The notes: a model not told the origin generated them from the sequence alone. Positions 23,143 to 47,799 are shown, counted from the stretch's first letter. The stretch: DNA of 64,000 nucleotides from Chrysomallon squamiferum (GCA_012295275.1 CM022670.1:25946744-26010743); one strand, 5' to 3'. Translations and numbers: made by a program.

Positions 23143-25774
23143 TGTGTGTTTGTGATTAGAAAAATAATATTATGATTTTAACATTACAAATGAATTTGCA
23201 TTAAAAGGCTTTTTACCAATTCTGATAGCTGAATTCTGATATCATTTTCTCCAAGATGATTAAATGTGGGTAAATAGTTTATCAGATCAGTTGTTTTAAC
23301 CTCTTTTTAACAAAAAAATGATGTACATAATTGTTATTATTACCTTCGTTGTGTGTATGTAAGATAGGAAACATCAATTTTAACATCATCTTCATGAACA
23401 TAGTGGCCAATATCCCAGCTGCACCACATTCCTTCATCCCAATTGAAAACCACACAGCTGATGTTCTTCACAGAATGGGGTGCATCTGAAAACAAAACCC
23501 TCAAACGGTGAGATTCAGTCTACAATCAGTTTTCTACAACTTACCCCTTTATTTTGAGCTATGCCCCTAATCATTATGATAATGCATTCTTAAACATTTT
23601 GTAGACAAGCAAATACGGAGACATGTACGCAAACAATAATGTGTTTTAAAAGAGCTCGTCTTCTAAAAATCCTTTATTACCCACTGAAACAAGTACTTAC
23701 ATTCCACACGAACATCCTGGACACCGACATACTTGTCAGAATCATCATCATCACTGACAAAACAGGTGTATGGCCCAGCATCGGTAACTGCTACATTAGT
23801 CTTCTTCAGCTGTATGGTTTTAACGTCAACCTTGGTCACATGGTCCGTTATTTTGTGGTTTTTAAATTCAAAGAACATCATTGATGAGTTGTACTGGTGT
23901 TTGCTGTGGTCCTGGAGTGTGCAGTTTAAGGTCAGAGTCTCATTAACAAATATGTACGGCTGTGATGGATAAACATCTGCATATGGAAGACGAGAACAGA
24001 AATCATTTTCTTTTTTTTTCATTCGTTATAAGTTCTACAGTTTTCACAAATGTTAATAGTAACAGATTTCAGAGGTACGTATGCAAAAGATCTAACTTAG
24101 GTTTTTATTTATAAACTTCTTGTTCCTGTCCTAAAGTCAGATGCATAAAACATCTTAACTAACACTGATAAAGTGTCAGGAAGTCATAATTTTATTTTGA
24201 AATATTGAAATAAAATTTTTATAATTACTTATTTTAAAAAAATCAAAAAAAAAAATCAAAAAAAAATCAAGAAACAAGTCAAACATGTATGCTCTGAATA
24301 ACTTTTCTGAACTTGTGAAATTATTCCTGACTTAGTTATGATTACCAGGTTTCAGCAAAGCACACGTCTTTCAAATAACACAAGCTATGGACGTGGTCTC
24401 AAACTGAGAATATTACTTATTCCACAAATGGATCTGCAGAATTGCTTTTGAAATAATCACAATTTTATAACAACATGTATGGAAAATAAAACAAATAGTA
24501 ATGGATTATTTTACTCTGCATATCATTAAAAAAAACCTGATAAATTGGTATTTAAGGTATATTCCCTGAACTATCTGATGTTATAAACTGAATTTTTTTT
24601 TTAAATTAAAAGCCACAAATTAGATTGTGAGAGTTATTCTACACATTATCTAAGAAGTGAGATTTTAACCTCTTCTACTACCATGTTGTCATTTAAAGTG
24701 TTTAACTATGGTAGAAATATGTGCTACACATCCTGGATGGATTAGAATTTACTGACATGATTCACTGGAAATGTAATGTGATTGCTAAGCTATTCACTAT
24801 AATGGCAAATGAAATTGTGATCCTTATAGCAGTCACTAAAAGGTTAACTTAGCTTGCCTTGTACTCCAGCAGCCAGTATAATTTAATGACTTACAGAAAC
24901 ATTAAAATATAAACTGTGATACCAAAGTATATCTTTGATGGCAGAAAGAAAAAGATTTTAAATAAATTTTGTTTGCTATAAAGTTATTATTTTATTTCTC
25001 TTTGCTAGTATTAAAATAGGACGCAGAAATAACAATCTTGAGAGAATGAAATGAGACCGACACTTTTTATTTAACCATGACTACATTTTATGTAAAAAAA
25101 AAAGAAAGTCATATATTACCTACTTCCAAACACCGTTGATTCGAAATACCCAACAAACTCAAAATAACTTCAGAATTAATGGATTAAACTTAAATGGTAT
25201 TTAATAAAGTTTAAATAAAAATGTAATTAATTGTTTTGTTAAAGTATCTACTCAAAACTCTGAATGAAGCTACGACAGAAACAGAAGTCTTTCCTTTTTA
25301 TGGATATCCATCTTTTGTGGATTGTTACATAATTATTATAACACATCAGAAAGAAAAACAAAGCACACAAATCTTGAGGGTTTTTTTTAGTCACCTTTCT
25401 CCTGATCTCTCTTATCCTGTGGACTAACACAAATGTACCTATGAAACAGCCAGTTAGCTTTGATGGCATCATGGCTAGTTCTGTCATTACTAAAAAGTTG
25501 TGGTTTTTAAGTCAACACCTACTAAATGTTCCTGCAAAGTGATCCTAAAAGCCAAGCACCCATTGTAAGCAATACAGTGCTCACTAGTAGGTGCTAAAGC
25601 CAAGACCGCTGACCACTGTCTTAGAGTTTTAGATGTATTTAACGAGTAGTTAGCATATTTCTTTCTACTGACAAATGATATTGTTTTTATATACATACTT
25701 CCTAATCCTTCAAATGAATAGCCACCATCAGATCCAAGGCATGTTAACAATACACACAAGATGAGCTGTATCAT
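12453..25774 (-). CDS. Receptor B: full-length gp130-like class I cytokine receptor
   Basis: Sixteen coding exons, 5' to 3': 25774-25699, 23976-23701, 23485-23344, 22805-22651, 21543-21401, 21279-21125, 20009-19912, 19327-19126, 18642-18506, 18220-18064, 17553-17407, 16319-16179, 15277-15190, 14135-14069, 13243-13121, 12893-12453; about 849 residues. Order: signal peptide (MIQLILCVLLTCLGS); Ig domain (NCTL to DAGPYTCFV); cytokine-binding FN3 pair with the hallmark Cys pair SCVVFNWDEGMWCSWD and a second pair LCPDAGKDYCYW; degraded WSXWS (FWSNAT); three more FN3 domains; TM (LIGISAFCVPVSILIII); basic juxtamembrane with weak box1 (NYPNHTK); tail with SQYITMQD and GPYVSVTSIIQ. This Ig plus five FN3 plan is that of gp130. 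The expected role is cytokine sensing through JAK/STAT. Intron 19125 is GC-AG. The junction 21401/21279 does not close in phase. Confidence 0.88.
13443..13500. repeat. (CA)n followed by (TA)n microsatellite
   Basis: Simple dinucleotide tracts just upstream (in transcript sense) of exon 13243-13121 of receptor B. Short ORFs here are repeat translations. Confidence 0.85.
14586..14729. repeat. Dispersed repeat, copy 2 (in receptor B intron)
   Basis: Matches 10338-10464, with an extra A/T-rich block of about 20 bp near 14648-14670. It lies between exons 15277-15190 and 14135-14069. Confidence 0.8.
15483..16176. repeat. Minisatellite, unit about 28 bp, abutting a 5' splice site of receptor B
   Basis: About 24 copies of a unit containing CACTGCTGATGATATTTACA followed by a short variable CCTACATA, TTACACA or TCTTTATA segment. 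On the transcribed strand the array starts within about ten bases of the donor GTAAGAATAAATATCATC of exon 16319-16179. Many units carry a donor-like AGGTGTAAAT on that strand. Confidence 0.9.
16342..16480. repeat. Perfect inverted repeat, 42-bp arms, 55-bp loop
   Basis: The left arm 16342-16383 (ATTTGATTTATTTTCTTTTT to ATGAAAA) is exactly complementary to 16439-16480. It sits in the receptor B intron between exons 17553-17407 and 16319-16179, about 20 bases upstream (transcript sense) of the latter. It could be a miniature hairpin transposon or an RNA hairpin. Confidence 0.85.
17637..17770. repeat. (AAT)n and (AGTAAT)n microsatellite
   Basis: A long AAT/AGTAAT tract in the receptor B intron upstream of exon 17553-17407. 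Confidence 0.9.
18287..18360. repeat. (CA)n microsatellite
   Basis: About 37 CA units in the short intron between receptor B exons 18642-18506 and 18220-18064. In the transcript this is a GU run. Confidence 0.95.
23049..23141. repeat. (TG)n microsatellite
   Basis: About 45 TG units in the receptor B intron between exons 23485-23344 and 22805-22651. The open frame it creates encodes only Val-Cys repeats. Confidence 0.95.
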
Positions 25775-25816
25775 TTCTAATGCCAGTATCTTCTACCTTT
25801 CTACCTAAATTCTGTC
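25775..25816 (-). other. 5' UTR part of receptor B first coding exon
   Basis: On the minus strand TTTTTGTTCAG precedes 25816, giving a clear acceptor 42 bases upstream of the ATG at 25774. This implies at least one noncoding exon further upstream (higher coordinates). Confidence 0.6.
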
Positions 25817-25849
25817 CTGAACAAAAATAAACAAAATACATTAATTATT

Positions 25850-27701
25850 AATAATCTGTATGGAGAAAAAGATAAACAGACACAGTACTTACAAATTAAT
25901 ATATATCCTGTAAGAAATGGTACAGAACAAAGTAATGAGCTAATAATTACAAATTTTGGCCATTAATTGTCGAAACTGTGACCACAACAATGTAAAAACA
26001 GCAAATTTGTCAAAAAATGCCCCATTAAAACAACAATGTTCAAAGGTTTATTGATCATGTGGTTTATACAGTTACTAAATTCAATTTGTAATCAATGAAT
26101 CAACTTTAATTATTAATCTTTGTATTCTGTAGTTATCTGACTGTCACCATTGCATATTGTTTTTGTTTTTTTCATATCACACTGTGCTGTATTGAAAGAT
26201 CCTAGGTCACAGCAAATGTTCATAGATAAGAACTTGCTTTCTTAGAGTGTTCAGCACTGGTTATGATGAGTTAAAAACTAAAATGGCACAAATATATAAC
26301 TGATATTACTTTCTATTCAGATGAAGTATTTTAATGAAAATTAATTCGGTCAGTATATACTGTATATACTTGTGTACAAGGCGACCTTATGTATAAGTCG
26401 ATGTGTATTTTAAGACCAAAAATTGCGTCATTTTAGGTATTACTTGTGTATAAGTCGACTGTAGATTCCAGGCACCGTCACTATTTTTAGACCAGTGTGA
26501 CAGTGCCATGAAGGCCAACATTGTACGCCTACTGTAACATAACTTGCACGAGCTGTAACTTGCACGAACATACCATAATAACATAAATGCATGTATTACA
26601 CGAGCTATAGCCTAAATGTATCATAAATAGTATCTCTTTAATGTAATCGGTCTAACATGGAGACCTAACTTACCGTTATATTTAGCCGTTCTATGATTTA
26701 CAAAATTTGTCGGTAGTGGATAGTAATGACGACTGCAATACTATTTCACCAAATTCTTTACAATTAAACAAGTGAGTTTTGTTTATGAAATTAGGACCGA
26801 TATTTAGCGCAATTTGGCAGAGAAGTCTGCATTCCTAGATCATTGCAAGACGCCGTACTGACAGTTTTCTCGCTTTAAAATGTATTTTTATGTCATTAAA
26901 CGGAAGAATATCATGTTTTACATTCATATTTAGTCAAAATGGCGACTCTTCAGCAACAGCTACAAAAGCATTACCTATGTATAAGTCGACCCCCAAAATA
27001 TTATTTTAATATAGTCTCCCAAAAATTTGACTTATACACAAGTATATACGGTAAATATTATGGTATGTGTGAAATTAAAACACTAACAAAAATACAAAAA
27101 AAAAAAAAAATCCAACAAAAAGACAGATGCCTGCAACACTTGCAAAAAATTAAATAAAATAAAAATAAATAAAAATTCAGAAGTAAAATGCAACCTTATT
27201 AAACAGGAGGTAGGAAATAGAAATCAGAATTAGATGATCATAGAATCTTTAGCTCTAAATTTAACAGTTAGTCACTCAGAAGACTATCCTGTTTGTGTGT
27301 GCACTTTGTTCCTCTTTATCTGTGCGTCTAAAATAATGGTTGCTTTTTTGTTAGTTAAAATAAATGAATAGTGGTTTCTACGTTTTGTTCATTAAAACAT
27401 ATTAACAGTGGTTTCTATTTTTAATTATTTATTTATTGATTTATTGATTTATTTACTTCTCTCGTCTTTCTTTTTTTCTCCAACCTGCCATTTCTAAGTT
27501 AATTTACCTGTGATACACAACTGTTTTGCTATGTTTGTTTTACTGACAATAGGTAGGTGCATATAAATAAAATCTTGGTTGCTGTCATTCAGTAAAATTA
27601 CCACTTATAAGTGGTATAAGTTTATTTCTTTCCCCATTATCGTTAGCTGGTTCGTTGTCAAGAGCAACAATTATGGCTTCTGTGAATAATATATAATTTT
27701 A

Positions 27702-27734
<33 letters not shown>

Positions 27735-28940
27735 TAATCCACATATACACATTCATAACAGTTGTAAGACATATCAGAGTTTTTATTATGTGTGTGTGTT
27801 TCTGTCTGTGTGTAATTCTGCATGTGTTTGATGCTGTGTCTATGTGCTTTCAAACGGAAATGCACTGTTACAATTATATGTCAATCTAATAATTACCGTA
27901 TGTAACAGATGGTAATCCTTTTTTTCCAATGACCCAGATGTGAATAACATCAAATAACATGAAAACAAAAAATGTCACTACAACGATTTTGTCACAGTCG
28001 CATCCATTTCGACAAATCTTTCTATATTAGACATGTGATCAAAAATTTATGTCTGAAATAATTAAACACAAGGCTGAGAAACAGTCAGTGTGTGCGTGAC
28101 ATTCATTATCCCGTTTCAGTCTTGCACTGTTTACAAGTTTCATGGATACAGCATGTGCAAAACACCACAGACAATCAATACCTGCACTGTTTCTGCTTTT
28201 AATTCACATGTAAAATAAACACTTGGATGCATGCAACAACAACAACAATAAATAAATAAATAAATAATAAAAAGTATAAATATAAAAAATAAATAAATAA
28301 ATAAATAAATAAATAAATGAGTAAGTTCTAATTTATGATAAATTTATAAGTCATGGAGAACTAGCTTTGATGTGTGAAAAGTAATCAATTATTAAGAAGT
28401 AGAACTGTGATGGATTTACCATTTGTTTTGTTATCCATTGCAACTAGCAATATTAATTTCAAAAGAATTTATTCTTTCTTTTTTACTTTTTTTTTTGATA
28501 TTAATTTCTATTATTTATATATAATTATAAAAAATTAAATGCTTTGTTAAACTGAAAGCAATAAAGGCTACAAAAACAAAAACAACAATAATAATGATAA
28601 TTATAATGATGATGATGATAAATACATAAATAAATAAATAAATAATTAAATAATTTACATAATCCTAGGACTCAGCTGTATTAATAACTTAATACCTAGT
28701 ATCATTTTGTTGTCTGTGGAGTGTAGGTCTTTTGAAAAAGAACTTATACCAAGTAATAACATTGTGAAAAACAATCATTTTTGTGGAGTAATTGTACCAG
28801 TTTTATATTTTATATTCGTTTTCGTGGCGTCACTTGAAACCGGTCTATCAATATAGTATATACCAAGATCAGTACGATCAAATCGATAATATCATTAGGA
28901 CAAAATGACAGTTGCTGTTTTACATTTATAAATGTTCATA
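25850..28940. other. Spacer / probable first intron of receptor B
   Basis: If the noncoding exon near 28949 is real this is intron 1 of receptor B. It holds a transposon (26358-27053), a (CA)n tract at 27703-27731 and AAAT-type repeats near 28250-28320 and 28620-28645. No coding exon was recognised on either strand. Confidence 0.4.
26358..27053. mobile_element. Non-autonomous DNA transposon with TIRs (GTATAAGTCGAC motif)
   Basis: The left end reads TACTGTATATACTTGTGTA. The right end, read inverted, is TACCGTATATACTTGTGTA followed by TAAGTC. TATAAGTCGA-type motifs recur inside both ends. The interior of about 0.65 kb has no transposase-like ORF. This terminal motif is familiar from widespread non-autonomous elements in animal genomes; I do not assign the superfamily. 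Confidence 0.7.
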
Positions 28941-28948
28941 TTACTTAC

Positions 28949-29110
28949 CAGAATTGGTGTCATTTCATTCAGATACCTCATAAGTCTTTCGTAGTTCACA
29001 AAATAATCGTAGCATATAATAAAGTGAAATATTTAAACACCAAATTTATTCGGTAACGAATGTGTTTGGGGAAATCCCGTATGACGAAACTGGTAACTCC
29101 GTATTTTCGT
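28949..29110 (-). other. Candidate noncoding first exon of receptor B
   Basis: On the minus strand a strong donor, CAATTCTG followed by GTAAGTAATA, lies at 28949/28948. It fits the acceptor at 25817. The 5' limit is not visible, so the upper coordinate is a guess. No ATG in a long frame occurs here. Confidence 0.35.
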
Positions 29111-29674
29111 GTTTTATCATTCAAAAAAAAAAAAAAAAAAAAACCCCAAACATGAAGTTGAAAATGTTCTCATTTCACGATTTTCATACATTTGATATTT
29201 AAATTATGCTTTCACTTTTGCATAATGACTCTCTGTAATAAAATAAAATATAAAAATGATTGCAGCTTTTTCTATTTTTAGATATAAAGACGGAATTCCT
29301 AGTGAGATCATTCAACTTTATTTCATACCTGGGGAATTTTATTATTTTCAATTTCACATTCATTTTCAAAATGTTCTGTTTCTTATCCAATTCATAATTA
29401 AGTCTATTACAAGTTTATTTATTTATTTATTATTTAAAAGGAAGATTGTATAAGTTTTGTATCATATATAAATAGGTGCAGACAATCAAAATTTCTTCTT
29501 GCAACAATACTACGGGTTTTTGTTGTTGTTTTTGTTCTGTGTTATAGATGTAAGCCACCAAAATATTTGAAATTGCTCTTTTCAAAAAAATATTCTTCAT
29601 CGGGGATTTTCTCACAAAAAAATACCGAACTGTTGGATGAAATTTTTATTTTTTTTATTTTTATTTTATTTATT

Positions 29675-29716
<42 letters not shown>

Positions 29717-30133
29717 TATTTATTTATTTGTTTTGAAGTTCCGAAACCAAACATTTTGTTCGATTTAAAAAAGAAAAGCATCGTTTTGAAGAAAAATCCG
29801 TGCTCTTTCAGATGATGCTATTTTTTGCCTTCTTGTTCGAATGAGGAATATGCAAGACGGCAGAAACTAAATTTAAAAAAAATCCAATCAAACATTTGAT
29901 ATCAAAGAACAACATAATATAACATAGTGTGGCAGCAATAGCAGGTTTCCACTGTTCCTCTTTTTTTATCAGTATGTTTCTTAATCATATGTGTCACATC
30001 GCATAACTAATAATCACAAGATCATCAAAAATTTATTTTCTGACGTTTCTTAATACTTTATTATTTGAAATCATGTTGGCATCTCTTACTCAAGTTTTAA
30101 AGTTTTATTCCGTTATTCGAACACTTCTTCACT

Positions 30134-30175
<42 letters not shown>

Positions 30176-30537
30176 ACACAAGCCTCGTTATTTTTCTTGT
30201 AGAAATTTTTTCTTCTAAAAAAGGTGAATATTAAACCAAGTAATATTCAAGTAATTATAACCAGTAGAAATTAAATTTGTGTTGTCTTTAATTTACTGAC
30301 ATTACTTTCACAAGCAGTGCAATGAAAATTTAGTTTTTATCATTTTTATTGTTAGCAGTGCAGCTAATTTCCACTGACAAATAATTTCTACGCAGTTGAC
30401 ATAATATATTTTAAAAGGAATTACTCTTAATTAGCATTAAGATAAAATAAATATTTGATATAAATTGAAATGGTTTCATATGAAACAAAGGATGGATGAT
30501 GATGTTATAATAATAAAAATAATTTACAAAGATATTT

Positions 30538-30592
<55 letters not shown>

Positions 30593-30660
30593 TATTCATT
30601 TAATTTTTTTTTTTCCTTAACTTTTGCTTTGAGTTTTATCATTTAGAAATTTAAATTATA
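29111..30660. other. Divergent intergenic region between receptor B and ISWI gene
   Basis: AT-rich, with A19 at 29125-29143, (TTA)n at 29690-29717 and 30542-30592, and a long T run at 30139-30171. Only chance ORFs are present. Promoters of both divergent genes probably lie here, but no specific site can be named. Confidence 0.4.
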
Positions 30661-30815
30661 AAAAGAAATTGGTGCGCAGAGAAAAAAGAACGAAATAGCA
30701 AACGAAACAAAAATCTAAGAAAAATCTCGATTACCGCCGCCAAAAATCGGATGATTGATAAAATTTAACAAAGACATTCGTTTTGTTTGGTTTTTTCAAT
30801 AATTTATTATTTGAA
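30661..30815 (+). other. Probable 5' UTR / core promoter of the ISWI gene
   Basis: Directly upstream of the ATG lies a slightly less AT-rich stretch (CTCGATTACCGCCGCC near 30727). No acceptor is evident, so the 5' UTR is probably contiguous with exon 1. The transcription start is not determinable. Confidence 0.35.
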
Positions 30816-42888
<12,073 letters not shown>

Positions 42889-43567
42889 GGAAACTGTACA
42901 GTTACCTTTACACAAAGACTTTAAATGACAGCAGTGTTGTTAATTCATTGCTTCACAATGAATAAGTGACCAAAAAAAAGCCTGGAAATAAGGGAATAAA
43001 GAACTGCACAAAATTGTACATTTTTTTTGTGGAAGTGCTCGGTCATAGATAAAACAGAACAAAAATGATAATTTGTAGTTAAGTTTCCCCAACATGTTTC
43101 AGAAAGTATGAACTAAAATAAAAATAAACTGTAGAATGTAACCACATTTATTTACAGTTTTATACAAGCAGATTCATTTGTTCTTTAAAACATCAGGAAG
43201 TAGTGCAGAAATTTCCCCGAGAAAACATTTCAGTGGCCCCTTGCAGTGCAAAGTTTATTCCTAGATAACCTTCATAAAAAGATTGATTTTAATTGTAAAT
43301 ATTTGTTTTACAATGTTCGGTTTTAATTGACATTGAAAGTGCATTTTCACTCAGGACCAAATTTCATGACTTAACCAAGATGTAGAATTTGTTTTGGTTT
43401 TCATCATTTCGTGAGCAACTTTGAAATGTAAATGTACATGATATGTTGATACGTACTGTTACATCGTTTAATATATTGTATTTCTTTCAAAAAAAACCCA
43501 ACTATTGTAACATTCTGTTCGACTTCATCAATGTAGTATCAAGTTTAAATGTTTGTAAATGCATTTA

Positions 43568-43573
43568 AATAAA
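43568..43573 (+). terminator. Polyadenylation signal of the ISWI gene
   Basis: AATAAA within TTTAAATAAAATGTC, followed about 20-40 bases later by a T/G-rich stretch (TTTTTTTGTTGTTTGCATTG). This implies a 3' UTR of about 0.7 kb. Confidence 0.6.
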
Positions 43574-43609
43574 ATGTCAGAAAAAGCTGTTTTTTTGTTG
43601 TTTGCATTG

Positions 43610-44134
43610 TTATTGATTATTCATTAGAACTGATCTGAATTGAATATTGATTCAAAAAAAGACAAAATAATATAAATTTTAAATTAATATTTTATTTTCA
43701 AGCACTGTACTTACATGTAAACACATACATACATACATATTTCATGAATTACAGAGTAACTAAATGCTTTGCCCAATCGAAGAAATATTTAGTACTTTGT
43801 TAATCACAGGCAGTGAATATAATAGAACTATAATTTGGAAATTAATGCTCTAAGATTTCTTTTTCTTTCTTTTTTAAATGTTACTAATTAGCTTGCAAAA
43901 AAGATCTGATCATAAATATTTTAGATTTTTGAAAACGTATAACTCTCAAATTTCAGTTGCATTCATTCATTTTTGGTCATTCAAATCGCCAGTTTTAATT
44001 CAGAAATAAAAGTTGTTCCATATAAAAACATACGTGCCACATCCCAAAGTTTTGACGACATAAAACAAGTCTAGTGATTTTGTTAGTAAATGTCTGTGTC
44101 AAATATAAACACACAACACTAATCTCCATGGTGA
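43610..44134. other. Intergenic between convergent ISWI and COA5 genes
   Basis: No ORF of note. A reverse-strand AATAAA (TTTATT at 43691-43696) is a candidate polyadenylation signal for COA5. Confidence 0.4.
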
Positions 44135-45672
44135 TCAGTAACCCTTTCTGCCTCGAAACCTCTGTCTCATGTCCAGCTGTAACAAGTTAAACAGGAAATT
44201 TTTAATATTTCTATTTCCTTATTGTTTATATATAGGCATACAAAGTTACAAATCTTAATTTTATTAGTGATTTGCAGATAAGTTGAAATTATTATAATTG
44301 CAGAATAAAACATTTTATTTTTTATTAGTTAACAACATTTCACAGAATGAAGTATCAAAATGAAATTTAAGAACTGCAAAAAAAAAAAGAAATACTGATA
44401 ACAATTTAATAAATGATGGATTCTCATCAAGTAGAAATTTAATTTTTCTTAACAATCCTCAAGCTTCTTTCTAAACAAAAGGTTTTATCTCATATCAAAA
44501 TAACAAGTGTTCTCACCAATGATCTTTTGCATTCAAAGAAAGATACTCTTAAACTCTGACATTCCTCTGGAACAGATGGATCAAAAGTACGTAAACATTC
44601 CTTTGGAGTTTTCCTATCCTGAAAATGAAATGTAAAACAAACAAAAAAAATAACATTTACAGTTTCACAGATACGTTTTTCTATATCAAGACTGGTTAAC
44701 CATTTTTTTTCTTGTAGAATCACTTTTTAATGGACAATTTAAAAAAAAAGTATTATTTATTGGTAATAACAAATATTTAATCAAAGATTTTTAAATATTT
44801 GTAGAAGATACCACCTTTCATATTGATAATAAAATGACTGATACAGGAGAAATCTGCTTGCTCTTCAGTTCAATAATAAGGTCCCAAAACCTGTAACCAA
44901 TTATACTTAGTTTACGAATGATTACTGTTTTTACACTTTACAGTATAATACTCAACAACTACATGATCTAATGAGATGTTAAATAATTCTCAAGTTAATA
45001 AATACAAATTTTTAATAATAAATTCAAAGAAATACTAGTCAATAACTATAAATATATTATTATTAAAAAATTTTACTTCAAAAAGAAAAATATAGTAAAA
45101 GCAATGCTCAGATATTGAATACTGTTAATGATATAAATTAAAGAAATGTTTGGGAATTATGAACTCATTTGAACTATAATACCCTTTGATTTTGTTTTGA
45201 CTTTATACAAATAGTTTATGGAATAAAACAAATTATTTATAACTGAAATATCGTATTTAATATGGCATCATAGTATTAAATTTCATAATAAATATAAACA
45301 ATGACATTGAAGATAGTGATTATAGGTCACAGATTCTTGATTATAATATTATTTTATTTAATGCATAACTGTGTTTCATGGTGCACAGACAGTGTGATGA
45401 AATCAGATGCAAAAATATAATAATAATAATAATAAAATAAAATAAAAAATACAAAAATAAATAATAATTTAGAAAAAAATAATATAATTTTAAAACAATA
45501 AAGATAAAGATAATAATAATAAAAATAAATAAATAAATGGAGTATTTTACAAATGTACCCTGATAACACAGTCACTCTTCAACAGACAAGCTTTAAGATC
45601 ATCACGAATCCCATGACAAGCTGGCTTGACCTTCTTGCTTTCAACATCCTCTTCTTCGTAGTATTTTGGCAT
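44135..45672 (-). CDS. COA5: Cytochrome c oxidase assembly factor 5 (PET191 family)
   Basis: Three coding exons: 45672-45559, 44618-44517 and 44176-44135 (stop TGA), all phase 0, giving 85 residues against about 74 in human. It starts MPKYYEEED, close to the MPKYYED start known for COA5. It carries two CX9C motifs (ACHGIRDDLKAC and ECQSLRVSFFEC), the signature of intermembrane-space twin-CX9C proteins, and ends RGRKGY as in vertebrates. The protein is needed for an early step of complex IV assembly in mitochondria. A TTATATAG acceptor at 45709 suggests a 5' UTR intron. The gene lies head to head with UNC50. Confidence 0.95.
45418..45540. repeat. A/T-rich simple repeat (AATA)n in COA5 intron 1
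   Basis: Runs of AATAAT and AAATAAATAA downstream (transcript sense) of the first coding exon. Small ORFs here are low complexity. Confidence 0.75.
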
Positions 45673-46648
45673 TTTGTCTTGTCAGTATCTTTACAAGATT
45701 TCTTCTTCCTATATAAGAATTACACAAAGGGAATTAGTTTCTCTGTCTTGTCTATGAATTCACTCCATTGCAAACTACAAGACAGTACCAAAATTAAGGT
45801 TACTATTAAACATGGTATATATATATAATGCAAATGATGTTTTTATAATTAAAGAATTATTAAGCTTGTCTCTCCTGCACACACAGTATTAGTATAATTT
45901 CACCAAACTATTGGTTTCTAATACTAGTGTCATAAGATCTTTATAATATGCTCCTTATTTTATTATCCTTACAACAACAAAAAAAAGAGTTATATTTTCC
46001 TCAATAATACCAAGCTGTTATTTCATTCAAAAGCAACCGATAAAAAACAAAAAAAATCAGTAATAACTAAAACTCGGGAAACAATGGATAATACGTGGAA
46101 TCATTGCTATATATATGACAATTAAATACTGTTGGTAAAGAACAATTATCAGGTACTAACTACAGTTATTCAAATTAAACTGTAAGTTAAAACCGAAGGT
46201 TTTTATCAACCAACTTCAACGATAGTAAAATAATACACTCATATTTCTAAAGCTGTTTTAAATCATAACTTCATAAGTTAATTAAAGAAGAAAACATACG
46301 TTAGTTAATAAACTATTCTTACTCACAAATAAATAAATCCAGAAATTTCAATTAATCCAAGCAAAGCAGTGTTTATCACCAGCTGACCTAGTCTTATTAG
46401 AAAATTTACAATAACAAGCGAACGTGCAGAGCAGTTCTGATTAATTTAAAATCTTCTGAACTTACAAATAAAATTTGACAATCGTTCAGTTAGCAGCCTA
46501 ATTTAATTAAAATATATATCCCACTGCTTTTCTCAAAACACTTTCAAATTTCTGGAAGATTTTGACTACTTTGACATTACAGATAATTTGTTCTTGATGT
46601 TAGTTTCATCAGATCCAATCGGAATAGGTCGGTTAGCTACGCACTTAC

Positions 46649-46892
46649 GGAAAAATACAAATCCGAAATCTTGCGATGTGTTTCGGTAATATTCGTATTT
46701 TCAACAGAAAGCTACAGTCATGCGCATTAAAATATTGACGTTGTCAACTTCCTACTTGTTGGTAACTTTCGTATGGATGTGATAAAAAGTTTTAATATTT
46801 TTAAACTTTGAAACAATGACGGGTTACCGCGGCTTTTAATACTCGCTTTAATAACGTTTGAAAATAATAAAAAGTAAAACTGACTACCAAAA
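46649..46892. promoter_or_regulatory. Probable bidirectional promoter of COA5 and UNC50
   Basis: On the minus strand a donor, CCGTAAGTGCG, lies at 46649/46648, fitting a COA5 5' UTR exon spliced to the acceptor at 45709. On the plus strand a donor, CAAAAGTAAGAT, lies at 46892/46893, fitting a UNC50 5' UTR exon spliced to 47776. The two start regions would therefore be within about 250 bp. The stretch is locally richer in CpG (TTACCGCGGC at 46823) than its surroundings. Inferred from splice motifs only. Confidence 0.4.
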
Positions 46893-47799
46893 GTAAGATA
46901 TATTTTTATATGTTCAAAATAAATTCGATTAAATCATGAATTGGTCACATTCGGATGATTCGGTGTTCTGGTATTAATCGAAATAATTATTATTTAATAT
47001 TTACTAATACAAATAATATCATATCATCATACAATATGCCATGTGAATTGTATGTGATACTTTTTATACTGCTTATTCTTACCGTATTTTCAAATTATAT
47101 CGTCTGACGTCTGTTCTTCATTCTCATTTTTAAGTTTAAGATATATCTTCTATAATCTATTCTAGAAAGTAGACTGCTGCTGAGTGTATGGACTTAAACT
47201 GTTCATTATTAACTGCAGTTTTGCGATGTTTTGATTTGTTTACAGATACCGTGGTAAAAGGTCCATTCTGTGAAATAACTGGAATGGCTTAAAACCCCAC
47301 TATCTAAAACATGATTACAGATTAGTGACTACTTATCTACCGAGAATAAACTTCTTAATTTCCTTTGATTCTTGCCTCTGTGCGTATTTCACTGTTTGGG
47401 TGTCTGTCTGTGTGTGTGTGTGTGGACTGCAGGTGATATGAAAAGATGCAAAACATGTTGAATTGAAAAATGACCTATTTGTTTTATATCACACAACTGC
47501 ATTATTCAAGCCAGTTATTTCCTGTGAATATTACTAATTTATTATTATTATTATTATTACTTTATTGGGATATTTTATTGTCAGTAAATATTATATCTCG
47601 TTAATGTGTTTTGATTTAAGTTGAAAAAAAGAGGTGCAGTCTAAAACCTTTTGATTGCTGATTCTTTGGAATACAAACCTAATTCAGTGTGTTTGTGGAA
47701 AACATACAGAATTTATTGATAGTTATAATTCATACTGCATAATTCAAGTATTATCATTATTATTATTTTCACAGATTGTTTCTAACCTGTGCAGTTGTC

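Noticed and set aside
26939-27157. Plus-strand ORF beginning MATLQQQLQKHYL
   Set aside because: Lies across the right end of a TIR transposon and runs into flanking A-rich DNA; no transposase or host-domain features.
45553-45828. 91-codon plus-strand ORF
   Set aside because: Antisense of COA5 first coding exon and adjoining UTR.
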